A stretch of DNA of 64,000 nucleotides from CAZCEC01 sp964497615. GTDB taxonomy: Bacteria; Chloroflexota; Anaerolineae; Anaerolineales; UBA6663. This document shows, piece after piece, positions 7,864 to 15,900 of the stretch. The translations under genes were made by a program, and so were the position numbers. The first letter of the stretch is position 1. Each line of letters opens with the position of its first letter. Below the pieces are notes generated by a model. It did not search any database. It had not been told where the DNA came from and was given only the letters and a program-made list of their open reading frames with translations. The DNA lies in contig CAZCEC010000005.1 of NCBI GenBank assembly GCA_964497615.1, positions 1-64,000 on the forward strand, given 5' to 3'.

Positions 7864-9048
7864 ATGCGGCCTCGCCTCCGCCTCCTGGCGCTTGCCTCGC
7901 TTCTCACACTGAACACGACACCCGCCCATTCAACTACTATCGTCCTCGATGGCCTGCGCGACCCTGCTTACGTGCTGCTCGCCACCGATCCTGCCGGCGA
8001 CATTCCGGAATCGCTAATGCTCGCCCTGCCGACTGAGTGGATTGACCTCACGGCCCTCTACGTGTACACCACGACCACTGACCTCTACGTTTATGTGGAC
8101 CTACCCGCGTACGGTCTTACCGTCTCGTCAGGCCAGATCGGCCTGGCCCTCGACTTGACGGGCTATGTGCCGAATTCGGGCGGCGCGGCGGACCCGTGGA
8201 GCAATCTCATCACCTACGCCTTCACGAGCACCCACGACAACCTCGGCGGACTTCCGCTCACCACAAACCACACCCTTCTGCCTGACGTAGTCATTCGGGG
8301 CAATATCCCCAGCGAAATTGAGGCAGACGCTGATGAGAACGATGGCTGGACCGAGCTCCGTGTTTGGACTGGTTCGGTCTGGTCCGGCGCAGGCGTCTCC
8401 TGGGGCGGCCTTGAAATAGAAAGCCCCCAGCTTGGCACGCACATCGCCTACGCCGACGGCAACGGAGTTGAGCTGGCCATCCCACTCGCCGACCTGGGTG
8501 TACCCATTTCCGGCACCGTGCACCTGCACTTCTACACTACCCAGACAGGCGCGTTCCACGGCGCTTACGACTCTCTCCCTTCGGATTGGCCCGTCACGAG
8601 TGCCTACAGCCCCACCGTCCAGCACAACTTCGCCACCCTTCACTTCCCGGTTAGTCCCACGCCCGACCCGCCCAGCCTCGCCTTCACCGCCGCCGATTTT
8701 CAGGCCAGCGAAGCCGATGTTGCCACCTCGATTACGCTCACTGCGTCAGGTGTAATCACGCAACCCATCTCCGCGCTCTTCCAGGCCTTGCCTGGCACGG
8801 CCTCCGCCCTAGACTTTGTGCCGCTGACCACCACCGTGGTCCTCAGCCCCGCACTGACCACCGCCCCAGTAACCGTTACTCTCCTGGCCGACGATGACCC
8901 TGAACCTTCGGAGACCATTCTTCTGAGTCTGTCAGCGCCCGTGGATGCCGTTCTCGGCCAGCCCGCCGCCGCGGTGCTCACCTTGCTGGACGACGACAGC
9001 CCGCAGTCTGTCTTGCTGCGCGTCCTGCTGCCGCTCATTGTCCGGTAG
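7864..9048 (+). CDS. Secreted Calx-beta domain protein
   Basis: This 394-residue exported protein starts with a signal peptide (RPRLRLLALASLLTL, cleavage near AHS). Residues about 25-265 form a beta-rich domain with ITYAFTSTHDN and VELAIPLADLG, similar in style to DOMON/glucodextranase-type carbohydrate-binding modules. Residues about 270-375 look like a Calx-beta domain (SEADVATSITLTASG, LADDDPEPSETILLSLSAP, VLTLLDDDS). The protein ends VLLRVLLPLIVR, a hydrophobic LPL tail with terminal arginine resembling the endings of many Chloroflexota extracellular proteins. Its ligand is unknown. Confidence 0.75.
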   Translation: MRPRLRLLALASLLTLNTTPAHSTTIVLDGLRDPAYVLLATDPAGDIPESLMLALPTEWIDLTALYVYTTTTDLYVYVDLPAYGLTVSSGQIGLALDLTGYVPNSGGAADPWSNLITYAFTSTHDNLGGLPLTTNHTLLPDVVIRGNIPSEIEADADENDGWTELRVWTGSVWSGAGVSWGGLEIESPQLGTHIAYADGNGVELAIPLADLGVPISGTVHLHFYTTQTGAFHGAYDSLPSDWPVTSAYSPTVQHNFATLHFPVSPTPDPPSLAFTAADFQASEADVATSITLTASGVITQPISALFQALPGTASALDFVPLTTTVVLSPALTTAPVTVTLLADDDPEPSETILLSLSAPVDAVLGQPAAAVLTLLDDDSPQSVLLRVLLPLIVR

Positions 9049-9062
9049 ATTGATTCGCCGCC

Positions 9063-9698
9063 ATGTCCTCCCTCAATCTCCTGCACCGCCACCGCCTCCC
9101 CGTTGCCAGCACCCCCAGGCCCTACCCGGTCGTCGTCAGCGTCCACGGCTGGCTCGGCAATGAGAACGTCATGAGCATCTTCGACCGGACCGTGCCCTCG
9201 GGCGTCGCCATCGTCAGCCCGCGCGGCCCGGAGGAGATCGAACAGGATAGCTACGCCTGGATGCACCACCGGGAGGACTCCGATGGCTTCCGTCACGCGC
9301 TGGCCGCGCTGCGGTCCTTCATCACCGCCCTGCCTGATGCATACCCAGTGGACCCGCGCCGCCTCTACCTGATGGGCTTTAGCCAGGGCGCCGCGCTCTG
9401 TCTCCCGCTCCTGCTGTCGGACCCGGCCCTCGTGGCCGGCGTAGCCGCCCTGGCCGGCTTCCTGCCCGAGGTCGCGGCCGGCTGGGCTAGCCCCGGGCTC
9501 CTGACCGGCAAACCCGTCTTCATCGCGCACGGCGTGGACGACACAACCGTCCCCGTCACCCAGGCGCGGGCTGCCTGCGAGTTGCTGGAGCAGGCCGGGG
9601 CAGCCGTCACGTATCGCGAGTACGCCGTCGGGCACAAGCTAAACGCCGAGGGCATTGCCGACCTCAGTGATTGGTGGCGCCATCGTTTCGCCACGTAA
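9063..9698 (+). CDS. Alpha/beta hydrolase, phospholipase/carboxylesterase type
   Basis: A 211-residue serine hydrolase. The nucleophile elbow is GFSQGAA, the acid is probably in HGVDDTTVPV and the catalytic His is in AVGHKLN, matching the order of the carboxylesterase/lysophospholipase family. There is an oxyanion-hole stretch at VVSVHGWLGNE. No signal peptide, so probably cytoplasmic. It starts 14 bases after the secreted protein gene and overlaps or abuts the acetyltransferase gene. The physiological ester is unknown. Confidence 0.88.
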   Translation: MSSLNLLHRHRLPVASTPRPYPVVVSVHGWLGNENVMSIFDRTVPSGVAIVSPRGPEEIEQDSYAWMHHREDSDGFRHALAALRSFITALPDAYPVDPRRLYLMGFSQGAALCLPLLLSDPALVAGVAALAGFLPEVAAGWASPGLLTGKPVFIAHGVDDTTVPVTQARAACELLEQAGAAVTYREYAVGHKLNAEGIADLSDWWRHRFAT

Positions 9699-9715
9699 CG
9701 CCGGGCGCCCCGAAG

Positions 9716-10210
9716 ATGCCTGCCATGCTCACGCGCCCCGCCCTCCCCGCCGACGCTGCCTCCGTTGCCCGCATCTACAACCAGGGCATTGAGGATCGCG
9801 TCGCCACTTTCGAGACCCGCCTGCGCACCGAGACCGACATCCTCGGCTGGCTGGGCGGCCGGCATCCCGTCGTCGTCGTCGAGTTGGAGGGCCAGGTCGT
9901 TGCTTTCGCCTCGGCCTCCACCTATCGCCCGCGGGAGTGTTACGCCGGCATCGCCGAATTCTCGGTCTATGTCGCCCGCGAGGTGCGGGGGCAGGGGGCT
10001 GGCCGGCTAGCGATGGAGGCCCTCATCGATGCCACCCGCGCCGCCGGCTTCTGGAAGCTGCTGTCTCGCGTTTTTATTGAGAATGCCGCCAGCCGCGCCC
10101 TGCTGGCTTCCCTCGGGTTCCGCGAGGTCGGCATCTACGAGAAACACGCCCAACTCGACGGCGCCTGGCGTGACGTCGTGATCGTGGAGAAGCTACTGCT
10201 TCCGCCCTAA
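9716..10210 (+). CDS. GNAT acetyltransferase, phosphinothricin acetyltransferase type
   Basis: The 164-residue protein matches the PAT/Bar branch of GNAT acetyltransferases: TRPALPADAASVARIYNQGIEDRV near the N-terminus (IYNQGIEDR is diagnostic), AEFSVYVAREVRGQGAGRLAMEAL as the acetyl-CoA site, and NAASRALLASLGFREVGIYEKH. It probably N-acetylates a small amine or glutamate-analogue substrate. The frame is open upstream into the hydrolase gene, so ATG 9716 or 9725 was preferred because family members begin just before the RPA motif. Confidence 0.87.
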   Translation: MPAMLTRPALPADAASVARIYNQGIEDRVATFETRLRTETDILGWLGGRHPVVVVELEGQVVAFASASTYRPRECYAGIAEFSVYVAREVRGQGAGRLAMEALIDATRAAGFWKLLSRVFIENAASRALLASLGFREVGIYEKHAQLDGAWRDVVIVEKLLLPP

Positions 10211-10308
10211 TCCCGCCATTTCCTCCTCATCCTCCCCTCCGCTCCTGCCCAGCATCGCAATCCTCCGCACTTCCACACTTCCACACGTATTTTGTGCATC
10301 TTGCCCAA

Positions 10309-10336
10309 TTGCTAAATCTGCCCCTTGTGGTAGACT
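10309..10336 (+). promoter_or_regulatory. Promoter of SAM riboswitch transcript
   Basis: TTGCTA (10309-10314), 16 bases and TAGACT (10331-10336) precede the riboswitch by about 20 bases. Bases 10211-10308 hold no recognisable feature. Confidence 0.5.
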
Positions 10337-10357
10337 TTCTCGCAATCGAATAGCTTA

Positions 10358-10494
10358 CTCTTATCCAGAGAGGCGGAGGGACCGGCCCGATGATGCCTCG
10401 ACAACCTGCCTCACCCCACCGGGTGAATGGCAAGGTGCCAATTCCGGCAAGCAAGCCTGGCGGCGCTGCGCCGCCAACTTCTGGAAGATGAGAG
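10358..10494 (+). promoter_or_regulatory. SAM-I (S-box) riboswitch
   Basis: The sequence follows the S-box consensus: CTCTTATCCAGAG, GGCGGAGGGACCGGCCC, GATGATGCCTCGACAACC, AAGGTGCCAATTCC, and the closing GGAAGATGAGAG. Helix P1 is CTCTTATC (10358-10365) with GATGAGAG (10487-10494). GATGAG at 10487-10492 can alternatively pair with CTCATC at 10524-10529, which lies in the arm and loop of the terminator at 10516-10548. So SAM binding should release the terminator and switch off the downstream cystathionine gamma-synthase gene. Confidence 0.95.
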
Positions 10495-10515
10495 TTGGGC
10501 GCGTGTCACTCTACA

Positions 10516-10548
10516 GGCCCCTTCTCATCCAGAAGGGGTCCTTTTTTT
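10516..10548 (+). terminator. Riboswitch expression-platform terminator
   Basis: CCCCTTCT (10518-10525), loop CATCC and AGAAGGGG (10531-10538), extended by two outer pairs, are followed by a run of seven T at 10542-10548. It overlaps the antiterminator pairing partner of the SAM riboswitch. Confidence 0.92.
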
Positions 10549-10600
10549 GGCCCCTCTGGCCTCTCCTGGATAAAGTCTGTAACGCTTAACCGGAGGGACC

Positions 10601-11857
10601 ATGCCAGACGTTCAACTCAGCCAAAAAACCGCCACCCTGAGCGCTGCTCCCGTCGCCCGCGCCGAGCCGGGTCCCTCCACGGCCGCCGTGCATGCCGGTA
10701 CGGCCCACCCTCACGCCTACCACTCGCTCACGGTCCCCGTCGTTCAGACCGCCACTTACACCTTCAAGGACACCGCCGACCTGTGCGACTTTCAGGAGGC
10801 GCGCCTGTGGGGTGGTGAGAGGGGCCGCGTGGAGTATGGCCGCTACGGCAATCCCACCGTGGCCGACTGCGAGGCTCGCCTGGCCGCCCTGGACCACGGC
10901 GAGGCGGCCATCCTGTTCGCCTCCGGCATGGCCGCCGTCACCTCGGTTCTGCTGGCGATGCTGCCCACCGGCGCGCACCTCGTCATCGGCGACGACTGTT
11001 ACCGCCGCACGCGCCAGTTCTGCCTTACCTTCCTCAAGCGCCTCGGCATCACCACCACCGTCGTTCCCTTGGGCGATCTGGCCGCGCTCGAAGCTGCCAT
11101 TCAGCCCAACACGCGCCTCATCGTCTCTGAATCACCCACCAATCCCTACCTGCGCGTGGTGGACCTGGTCCAACTAGTCGAGATCGCTCGTCGTCACGGG
11201 GTCAAGACCCTAATTGACTCAACCTTTGCCACCCCCATCAACCAGCGCCCGCTGGATTTTGGTGTGGACCTGGTCGTTCATTCGGCGACCAAATACCTCA
11301 GCGGCCACAACGACTTGCTGGCCGGGGTGGTCGTGGGCGAGGCCGGATTGATCGCCTCCCTCCGGCAGGCGCTCGGTGTCCTGGGCGGCGTCACCGACCC
11401 GCACGCCGCCGCCCTGCTCACCCGCGGCCTCAAAACTCTCGGCCTCCGTGTCCAGCGCCAGAACGAAACCGGTCAGGCCGTGGCCGAGTTCCTCGCCGCC
11501 CACCCGCGCATCAGCCGCGTGTGGTACCCGGGCCTGACCAGCCACCCCGACCACGCCGTTGCCCGCGCGCAGATGCTGGGCTTTGGCGGCGTCGTCAGCT
11601 TTGAGGTGGACGGCACGCTTGAGGACACCAGCCGCTTCATTGATGCCCTCCGCCTCCCCCTGATTGCGGCCTCACTCGGCGGCGTGGAGACCCTGGTGGA
11701 GCAGCCCGCTCTGATGTCCTACTACGAGCTCTCCACCGAGGAGCGCCTGGCCGTCGGCATCAAGGACAACTTGGTGCGCCTCTCTCTCGGCATCGAGGAC
11801 GCCGCGGACCTGATCGCCGATCTCGACCAGGCGCTCTCCGCCACCAGCGCGGGCTGA
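10601..11857 (+). CDS. Cystathionine gamma-synthase-like PLP enzyme
   Basis: The 418-residue Cys/Met-metabolism PLP enzyme has YGRYGNPT, ALDHGEAAILFASGMAA, the PLP lysine in VHSATKYLSGHND and the C-terminal signature SLGGVETLVEQPALMSYY. The last stretch and the KYLSGHNDLLAGVV motif resemble plant-type cystathionine gamma-synthase, which joins an activated homoserine ester to cysteine; O-acylhomoserine sulfhydrylase is the alternative. Control by a SAM riboswitch supports a methionine role. CGGAGGG upstream of the ATG is a good ribosome site. The first 30 residues are a low-complexity extension. Confidence 0.88.
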   Translation: MPDVQLSQKTATLSAAPVARAEPGPSTAAVHAGTAHPHAYHSLTVPVVQTATYTFKDTADLCDFQEARLWGGERGRVEYGRYGNPTVADCEARLAALDHGEAAILFASGMAAVTSVLLAMLPTGAHLVIGDDCYRRTRQFCLTFLKRLGITTTVVPLGDLAALEAAIQPNTRLIVSESPTNPYLRVVDLVQLVEIARRHGVKTLIDSTFATPINQRPLDFGVDLVVHSATKYLSGHNDLLAGVVVGEAGLIASLRQALGVLGGVTDPHAAALLTRGLKTLGLRVQRQNETGQAVAEFLAAHPRISRVWYPGLTSHPDHAVARAQMLGFGGVVSFEVDGTLEDTSRFIDALRLPLIAASLGGVETLVEQPALMSYYELSTEERLAVGIKDNLVRLSLGIEDAADLIADLDQALSATSAG

Positions 11858-11936
11858 AGCCTGTTTGACAGTCGGGCCGGCCCATGCCATACTCCCGCCC
11901 CATCTGGCGCGGAAATTGGCAAAGGAGGTCTGCATC

Positions 11937-12281
11937 ATGGGTCAGAAGCGCACCACCTTCAGCATCGTCCTTGGCGGCGTCGTCCTCGTGCTGGCCACCG
12001 CCTGCGCTGCGGTGCCCGCCGGGCCTGCGGAGGGGGAGGCCCTTAGCCCTTCAAATTTTGGACCGACCTTTGACAGCCTGACCGTGCCCGTCTTCGAGCT
12101 CTTCCCCGCGCCGGTGGCGAATGAAATGCGAGCAATCAGCCTGTCCCATGCGGCCGAGCGGCTCACCACACAGCAGCTTTACGATGCTTTCTACTATGGC
12201 GTTGGCGGCTGCGACCGCCACCACGACCTGTTCCTGCAAGAGGACCTGGGCGCGGCCGGCGATGGCGCGGCCGGCAATTAG
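11937..12281 (+). CDS. Small predicted lipoprotein
   Basis: The 114-residue protein begins MGQKRTTFSIVLGG and has a lipobox-like LATAC about 22 residues in, so it is probably a lipid-anchored extracytoplasmic protein. The rest has no recognised domain; it contains QQLYDAFYYGVGG and an acidic, Gly-rich end. AAAGGAGG nine bases upstream fixes the ATG at 11937 rather than the longer open frame from 11865. It sits between the methionine gene and the his leader. Confidence 0.65.
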   Translation: MGQKRTTFSIVLGGVVLVLATACAAVPAGPAEGEALSPSNFGPTFDSLTVPVFELFPAPVANEMRAISLSHAAERLTTQQLYDAFYYGVGGCDRHHDLFLQEDLGAAGDGAAGN

Positions 12282-12285
12282 CGGT

Positions 12286-12314
12286 TTGCCGTAACCCGCA
12301 CCCTATGGTATTCT
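12286..12314 (+). promoter_or_regulatory. Promoter of the histidine operon
   Basis: TTGCCG (12286-12291), 17 bases and TATTCT (12309-12314). The -10 element ends eight bases before the ATG of the his leader peptide, so the leader would be translated from a leaderless transcript. Confidence 0.65.
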
Positions 12315-12322
12315 CTCGGCCA

Positions 12323-12388
12323 ATGAACCTGACCAGCCGCGCGCATCACCATCATCCTTGCTGCCAGCCCGACCGGTCGTCAGGATAG
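12323..12388 (+). CDS. hisL: Histidine operon leader peptide
   Basis: A 21-residue ORF, MNLTSRAHHHHPCCQPDRSS plus Gly, with four consecutive His codons at 12344-12355. It lies between the his promoter and a Rho-independent terminator just before hisG, the arrangement of ribosome-mediated attenuation: stalling on uncharged His-tRNA would alter folding downstream. AGCCCGACCGG at 12366-12376 imitates the terminator 5' arm and could compete for its 3' arm. No separate ribosome site is visible. Confidence 0.88.
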   Translation: MNLTSRAHHHHPCCQPDRSSG

Positions 12389-12411
12389 CGCCGCTTACCT
12401 TGCGCACGCCC

Positions 12412-12447
12412 AGCCCTCCGGTCTTTCAGCCGGAGGGCTTTTTATTT
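12412..12447 (+). terminator. his attenuator terminator
   Basis: AGCCCTCCGG (12412-12421) pairs perfectly with CCGGAGGGCT (12430-12439) around an eight-base loop and is followed by TTTTATTT. It lies 11 bases before the hisG start and after the His leader peptide. Confidence 0.92.
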
Positions 12448-12457
12448 GTGAGTGACT

Positions 12458-13447
12458 ATGGCCCGATCCGACATTCGCCTTGCCCTGCCTTCCAAGGGCC
12501 GCCTCGAAGCCGCGGCCCTGGAGTTCCTGGCCGCCGCCGGTCTGCGCGTGGACAAGCCTAACCCCCGGCAATACTTCGCCCAGATACCCGTCCTGCCGGA
12601 GCTCACCATCATGTTCCAGCGCCCCGGTGACATCGTTGTTTCCGTGCGCGAGGGCAGCGTGGACTTCGGCCTGGCCGGGCTGGACGCGGTCGAGGAACGG
12701 CGCGGGGATGATGGGCAGGTCATGATCCTGCATGAGGCCCTGCGCTTCGGCCACTGCGCATTGTGTCTCGCTGTGCCTGAGGAGTGGCCGGTGCACAGCG
12801 TGGCGGACCTCGCCCCACACGCCGCGGCGCTGTCGCATCCGCTTCGCGTTGCCACGCAATACCCCAATCTCACTGGCCGCTTCCTGCGCCAGCGCGGCCT
12901 CGGCGGCTTTCATCTCATCGCCGCGGAAGGCACCCTGGAAGTTGCCCCCGCCATCGGCTACGCCGACCTGATTGCCGATCTCGTCTCCTCCGGCCAGACC
13001 CTGCGCGACAATCGCCTGCGCGTCGTGGACGACGGGACTATCCTGCGCTCCCAGGCCGTCTTCTTCGCCAATCGCGCCGCGCTCAAGCGCCGGCCCGAGG
13101 TGCTGTCGCTCGCCCGCCAACTCCTCGAGTACATCGAGGCCTATCTGCGCGGCCAGGAGAACTACATGGTGGTCGCCAACATGCGCGGCGACGATCCGCG
13201 CGCCATCGCCCGCGCCCTCTTCGCCCAGCCCGACCTGGGCGGTTTGCAGGGTCCCACCATCGCGCCGGTGTACACGCGCGGCGGCGAATTGTGGCACTCG
13301 GTCACCATCGTGGTCCACAAGGATCGTCTCATACAGGCGGTGCAGGCCCTGCGCTCAGCCGGCGGCAGCGGCGTCATCGTTTCGCCCGTCACCTATATCT
13401 TCGAAGAAGAACCCGAGCGCGCCCGGAGGCTGAATGAAGATTTGTGA
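12458..13447 (+). CDS. hisG: ATP phosphoribosyltransferase, long form
   Basis: HisG couples ATP and PRPP in the first step of histidine synthesis and is normally inhibited by histidine. The 329-residue protein starts DIRLALPSKGRL, carries VREGSVDFGLAGLDAV and the PRPP loop EGTLEVAPAIGYADLIADLV, and has a C-terminal regulatory domain (NYMVVANMRGDD, then GGELWHSVTIVVHKDRL). It therefore does not need HisZ. ATG 12458 was chosen over GTG 12452. It overlaps hisD by 14 bases. Confidence 0.96.
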   Translation: MARSDIRLALPSKGRLEAAALEFLAAAGLRVDKPNPRQYFAQIPVLPELTIMFQRPGDIVVSVREGSVDFGLAGLDAVEERRGDDGQVMILHEALRFGHCALCLAVPEEWPVHSVADLAPHAAALSHPLRVATQYPNLTGRFLRQRGLGGFHLIAAEGTLEVAPAIGYADLIADLVSSGQTLRDNRLRVVDDGTILRSQAVFFANRAALKRRPEVLSLARQLLEYIEAYLRGQENYMVVANMRGDDPRAIARALFAQPDLGGLQGPTIAPVYTRGGELWHSVTIVVHKDRLIQAVQALRSAGGSGVIVSPVTYIFEEEPERARRLNEDL

Positions 13448-14702
13448 CCGGTCGCTGCTCCGGCGGCGGTCGATTGACGATGACGAAGCCCATCTCGCGC
13501 CCGTCCGCGAGATCGTGGCTGCGGTGCGCGCGCGCGGCGACGTGGCCCTGCGCGAATACACCGCGCGCTTCGACCGTGTGACGCTGGACGCCTGGCCGCA
13601 CCCCAACCCCGCCCTCGGCCTGGAGCTGGTTGCTCCCGAAGTCGCCGCCGCCCTCCGCGCCGCGCGCGACCGCCTGGAGCAGTTCCACCGCCGCCAACCC
13701 CTCACCTCCTGGATGACGAATGACCTGGGTGGCGTGCTCGGCCAGCGCTTCTCTCCTCTTTCGCGCGTGGGCGTATACGTCCCCGGCGGCACGGCGCCCC
13801 TCCCGTCCACCGTCCTGCACACCGTCACCCTGGCCCGCGTTGCCGGGGTGCCGGAGATCATCGTTGCCACCCCGCCCAACCCCGCCTACGCGGAGAGCGG
13901 CTTCGTTCATCCCGCCATCCTGGCCGCCGCCAGCCTCGCAGGCGCCACGCAGGTACTGCGCATCGGCGGCGCACAGGCCATTGCCGCCCTCGCCTATGGC
14001 ACCGAGTCTATTTCGCCCGTCGCCAAGATCGTCGGCCCCGGCAACATCTACGTCACGCTGGCTAAGAAGCTCGTCTTCGGCGTCGTTGGCATCGATGGCC
14101 TGGCCGGCCCCACCGAAACCGTCGTCGTCGCAGATGGCGGCGCGAACCCCGCCTGGGTCGCCGCCGACCTGCTGGCCCAGGCGGAGCACGACATCCTGGC
14201 TGCCGCGATCCTGCTCACGCCCAGCGAGCCGCTGGCCTTGGCCGTCCAGGCTGAAGTCGCGCGCCAGATTGAGCGCCTGGACCGCGCCGAGATCATTGCC
14301 CAGACCTTTGAGCGCGGCTCCGGCATCGTGCTCACCCGCGACCTGGCCGAGGCCGTTGCCCTGGCAGATGACTTCGCGCCCGAGCACCTGTGCCTGGCAG
14401 TTCGCGATCCGTGGTCATGGGTGCCTCAGCTTAAGCACGCAGGCGGTCTCTTCCTCGGCGAACACTCCTTTGAGGTGCTGGGCGATTACGTGGCCGGCCC
14501 CAGCCACGTCATGCCCACGGGCGGCAGCGCCCGCTTCGCCTCGCCCCTATCGGTCCTTGATTTCGTGCGGCTGACCAGCCTCGTTGCGCTGGACGCCGAG
14601 ACCGCCGCCCGTATTGCACCCGCCGCCGAGGTCCTCGCCCGCGCCGAGGGCCTCACCGCCCACGCAGCCGCGGCGCGCTGCCGCATCGCTGGAGGGGCCT
14701 GA
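13434..14702 (+). CDS. hisD: Histidinol dehydrogenase
   Basis: This zinc enzyme oxidises histidinol to histidine in two NAD-dependent steps. Typical motifs are GVYVPGGTAPLPSTVLH, KIVGPGNIYVTLAKK, GPTETVVVADG, LAQAEHDILAAA (zinc ligand region), DFAPEHLCL and FLGEHSFEVLGDYVAGPSHV. Length of 422 residues is normal. It overlaps the end of hisG and is followed by hisC after six bases. Confidence 0.97.
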   Translation: MKICDRSLLRRRSIDDDEAHLAPVREIVAAVRARGDVALREYTARFDRVTLDAWPHPNPALGLELVAPEVAAALRAARDRLEQFHRRQPLTSWMTNDLGGVLGQRFSPLSRVGVYVPGGTAPLPSTVLHTVTLARVAGVPEIIVATPPNPAYAESGFVHPAILAAASLAGATQVLRIGGAQAIAALAYGTESISPVAKIVGPGNIYVTLAKKLVFGVVGIDGLAGPTETVVVADGGANPAWVAADLLAQAEHDILAAAILLTPSEPLALAVQAEVARQIERLDRAEIIAQTFERGSGIVLTRDLAEAVALADDFAPEHLCLAVRDPWSWVPQLKHAGGLFLGEHSFEVLGDYVAGPSHVMPTGGSARFASPLSVLDFVRLTSLVALDAETAARIAPAAEVLARAEGLTAHAAAARCRIAGGA

Positions 14703-14708
14703 CTGGCC

Positions 14709-15800
14709 ATGGCCGATATCCTGTCTCTCATCCGCCCGGACGTTGCCGGCATGGAGCCCTACGTCCCCATCCAGCCCTTTGAGGTGGTGTCGGCCCGGCT
14801 GGGCCGCGCCCCGGCCGACATCATCAAGCTCGACGCCAACGAGAACCCGTATGGCCCCAGCCCGCGCGTTCTGGCCGCCCTTGCCTCGCTCCCCTTTCCT
14901 CACGTCTATCCCGACCCCGAGAGCTCCGCCCTGCGCGCCGCCCTCGCCCGCGATACGGGTGTGCCCGCGGAAAATATCCTGGCCGGCGCCGGCGCCGACG
15001 AGTTGATTGACCTGGTGATGCGGCTGTTCCTGTCGCCCGGCGACAGCATCGTCAATTGCCCGCCAACCTTTGGCATGTACACTTTCGATGCCGCCGTCAA
15101 TGGCGCGGCCGTCGTGTCCGTGCCTCGCCTCCCCGACTTCTCTGTGGATGTCGCCGCCGTCGAGGCCCGCTACGCCGCCCGCGAGAAGGCGCCCAAGCTC
15201 ATCTTCATCACCTCGCCTAACAATCCGGATGGCTCCGTGATCGGCGATGCCGATCTCCTGCGCCTGTTGGCCTTGCCCGCCGCCATCGTCCTGGACGAGG
15301 CCTACGTCGAGTTTCACGGGCCGTCGCGCTTGCCGTGGGTGCTCCAGCACCCCAACCTGATCGTGCTGCGCACGTTCAGCAAGCGGGCCGGGTTGGCCGG
15401 TCTGCGCATCGGCTACGGCGCATTCCCCGCTGCGCTGATGTCCCACCTGTGGAAGATCAAGCAGCCCTATAACGTCAGCGTCGCTGCCAGCGCCGCGGCC
15501 CTGGCTGCGCTGGAGGACCCGGACTACCTCGCTGGCACCGTGGCCCGCCTCACCGCCGAGCGAGACCGGCTCGCCTCGGCGCTGACCGCAATTGGCTACC
15601 TCCAGCCCTTCCCGTCGCGCGCCAACTTCATCCTGTGCCGGGTCGCCGGCCGCGATGCCCGCGATCTCAAGCTGGCCCTGGAGGCGCGCGGCATTCTGGT
15701 GCGCTACTTCAATAAGCCCGGCCTCACCGACTGTGTCCGCATTTCAGTTGGCAAACCTGAACACACGGATTCGCTGCTGGCAGCGCTCAGCGCCCTATGA
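14709..15800 (+). CDS. hisC: Histidinol-phosphate aminotransferase
   Basis: The 363-residue class II PLP aminotransferase converts imidazole-acetol phosphate to histidinol phosphate. It has IKLDANENPYGPSP, AGADELIDLVMR, FITSPNNPDGS, VLDEAYVEF and the PLP lysine in LRTFSKRAGLAGLRIGYG. It sits between hisD and hisB in the operon. A 100-base spacer with a G-rich stretch follows before hisB. Confidence 0.97.
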   Translation: MADILSLIRPDVAGMEPYVPIQPFEVVSARLGRAPADIIKLDANENPYGPSPRVLAALASLPFPHVYPDPESSALRAALARDTGVPAENILAGAGADELIDLVMRLFLSPGDSIVNCPPTFGMYTFDAAVNGAAVVSVPRLPDFSVDVAAVEARYAAREKAPKLIFITSPNNPDGSVIGDADLLRLLALPAAIVLDEAYVEFHGPSRLPWVLQHPNLIVLRTFSKRAGLAGLRIGYGAFPAALMSHLWKIKQPYNVSVAASAAALAALEDPDYLAGTVARLTAERDRLASALTAIGYLQPFPSRANFILCRVAGRDARDLKLALEARGILVRYFNKPGLTDCVRISVGKPEHTDSLLAALSAL

Positions 15801-15900
15801 CCCGTTTACCAACGCTATTCCATTGGCGTCCCGTCGCTGGCCGGCCATTGCCCCCGGCGGGGAAAGAGGCGGGGGCAGGGGCCGGGGGTTAGGTCTTCCT

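Noticed and set aside
10227..10454. Minus-strand ORF of 75 residues
   Set aside because: It lies across the SAM riboswitch and its translation shows no family features.
15592..15900. Upstream extension of hisB
   Set aside because: It overlaps hisC in another frame and gives low-complexity Ser/Pro/Arg sequence; the conserved-looking domain begins at the ATG at 15901.
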